Origin: JAYOFM01 sp038117225
GTDB lineage: Bacteria > Pseudomonadota > Alphaproteobacteria > Rhodospirillales > Casp-alpha2
Reading direction: 5' to 3'
DNA length: 24,458 nucleotides
Assembly (NCBI GenBank): GCA_038117225.1
Contig: JAYOFM010000052.1
Span: 1 to 24,458 of the forward strand
This document shows positions 24,133 to 24,458 of this stretch, piece by piece. Both the position numbers and the translations under genes were made by a program. Every line of letters starts with the position of its first letter. Within the stretch, counting starts at the first letter, position 1. A model generated the notes under the pieces. It was not told where the DNA came from. It did not search any database and saw nothing but the letters and a program-made list of their open reading frames with translations.

Positions 24133-24176
24133 ACCCGGTCCGCCCGGGTGGGCACTCAACGCTACGTCGCGTTGAG
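24133..24176 (-). promoter_or_regulatory. Two adjacent hairpins in the pccB leader
   Basis: ACCCGG-TCCGC-CCGGGT (24133-24149, 6-base stem) and CTCAACGC-TACGTC-GCGTTGAG (24155-24176, perfect 8-base stem, 6-base loop) lie side by side, the nearer ending 21 bases before the pccB start. No uridine run follows either in the pccB direction, so they are not obvious terminators. They may be operator dyads or leader RNA structure. Confidence 0.4.
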
Positions 24177-24458
24177 CCTAGGGCGCCTCCGGCCAAATGT
24201 CACGACGGGCAAGCCGGTTAATGGTTGATTTTTTGCCCTACCGCCAGCCATCAGGAGTCGAAAATCGTGTCATCTTGTGGTAAGTATCAACGATTAGATT
24301 ACACATGCTCTTGAGACTGCGCCGACTAACGAGCGTAGCTTGCTGATCAGGCCGTCCCTCGGACAGCCATGATAAAACATAGAACGGCAGGAAACAGCTG
24401 TGCCTAGGCTCAGGACTCATTGATTGAGGTAGAAGATGACGGTAGCAGCGATAAGGAT
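24177..24458. other. No convincing gene; lower-GC intergenic stretch
   Basis: About 280 bases with clearly lower GC than the rest of the window and no ORF with recognisable similarity. A 60-residue minus-strand ORF (24238-24420) has no family signs. At the very end a plus-strand ATG (24436) with GAGG six bases upstream (24426-24429) could open a gene that runs off the window (MTVAAIR...), but only seven codons are visible. No tRNA-like or terminator-like structure with a uridine run was found here. Confidence 0.5.

Noticed and set aside
22978..24228. Plus-strand ORF of 416 codons opposite pccB
   Set aside because: Antisense shadow of a highly conserved gene in GC-rich sequence; no family similarity.
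24238..24420. Minus-strand ORF of 60 codons at the right end
   Set aside because: No similarity, no good ribosome site, and a composition unlike the neighbouring coding regions.
1..24458. Mobile elements, CRISPR arrays, tRNA or rRNA genes
   Set aside because: No transposase or integrase, regularly spaced repeats, or cloverleaf-like sequence was found by reading both strands.

Overview
The window is GC-rich and densely packed with genes. It looks like a chromosomal segment of an alphaproteobacterium, probably a free-living, marine-type or Rhodospirillales-like heterotroph. The grounds are the kinds of protein family present (a TRAP transporter, an MttB-superfamily methyltransferase, GlxA/GbdR-type and GcvA-type regulators, PccB), the codon bias, and frequent GTG and TTG starts. 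No rRNA, tRNA, CRISPR array or insertion sequence was seen. The taxonomic call is an inference from gene content only.

Left part (1-6.6 kb, all minus strand): a multidomain Hpt-REC-REC-PAS signalling protein whose reading frame breaks off inside the PAS domain near the window edge; a membrane-bound DUF457/YdjM-type putative metal hydrolase; a small 2TM-domain protein; a DUF1993 protein; and a complete tripartite TRAP uptake system (dctP, dctQ, dctM). Divergent from dctP (6.9-8.5 kb, plus strand) are an N-carbamoyl-D-amino-acid hydrolase of the nitrilase superfamily, a possible 27-codon coupling ORF, and a GNAT acetyltransferase.

Middle part (8.5-19.7 kb): this is the most interesting region. 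On the minus strand an HdrD/GlcF/DgcB-like iron-sulfur protein is followed after one base by an M20 amidohydrolase; a secreted alpha/beta hydrolase lies beside them. On the plus strand are a trimethylamine-dehydrogenase-family (DgcA-like) flavoprotein demethylase, a non-pyrrolysine MttB-superfamily methyltransferase, a GlxA-family AraC regulator of the GbdR/CdhR/SouR type, and a UbiD-family decarboxylase. A GcvA-like LysR regulator sits between the demethylase and mttB, divergent from mttB. Together these suggest a catabolic island for an N-methylated (quaternary or tertiary amine, betaine-like) compound: possible import by TRAP, methyl removal by the MttB-like and DgcA-like enzymes, electron transfer through the iron-sulfur protein, amide or ureido cleavage by the hydrolases, and decarboxylation by UbiD. 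The substrate is unknown, and no corrinoid protein, UbiX or ETF gene is visible here.

Right part (19.9-24.5 kb, minus strand): pccB (propionyl-CoA carboxylase beta subunit), a periplasmic Sel1-repeat protein and ilvE-type branched-chain aminotransferase, all in one direction, which looks like ordinary acyl-CoA and branched-chain amino acid metabolism. The last ~350 bases hold no convincing gene, only hairpins upstream of pccB.
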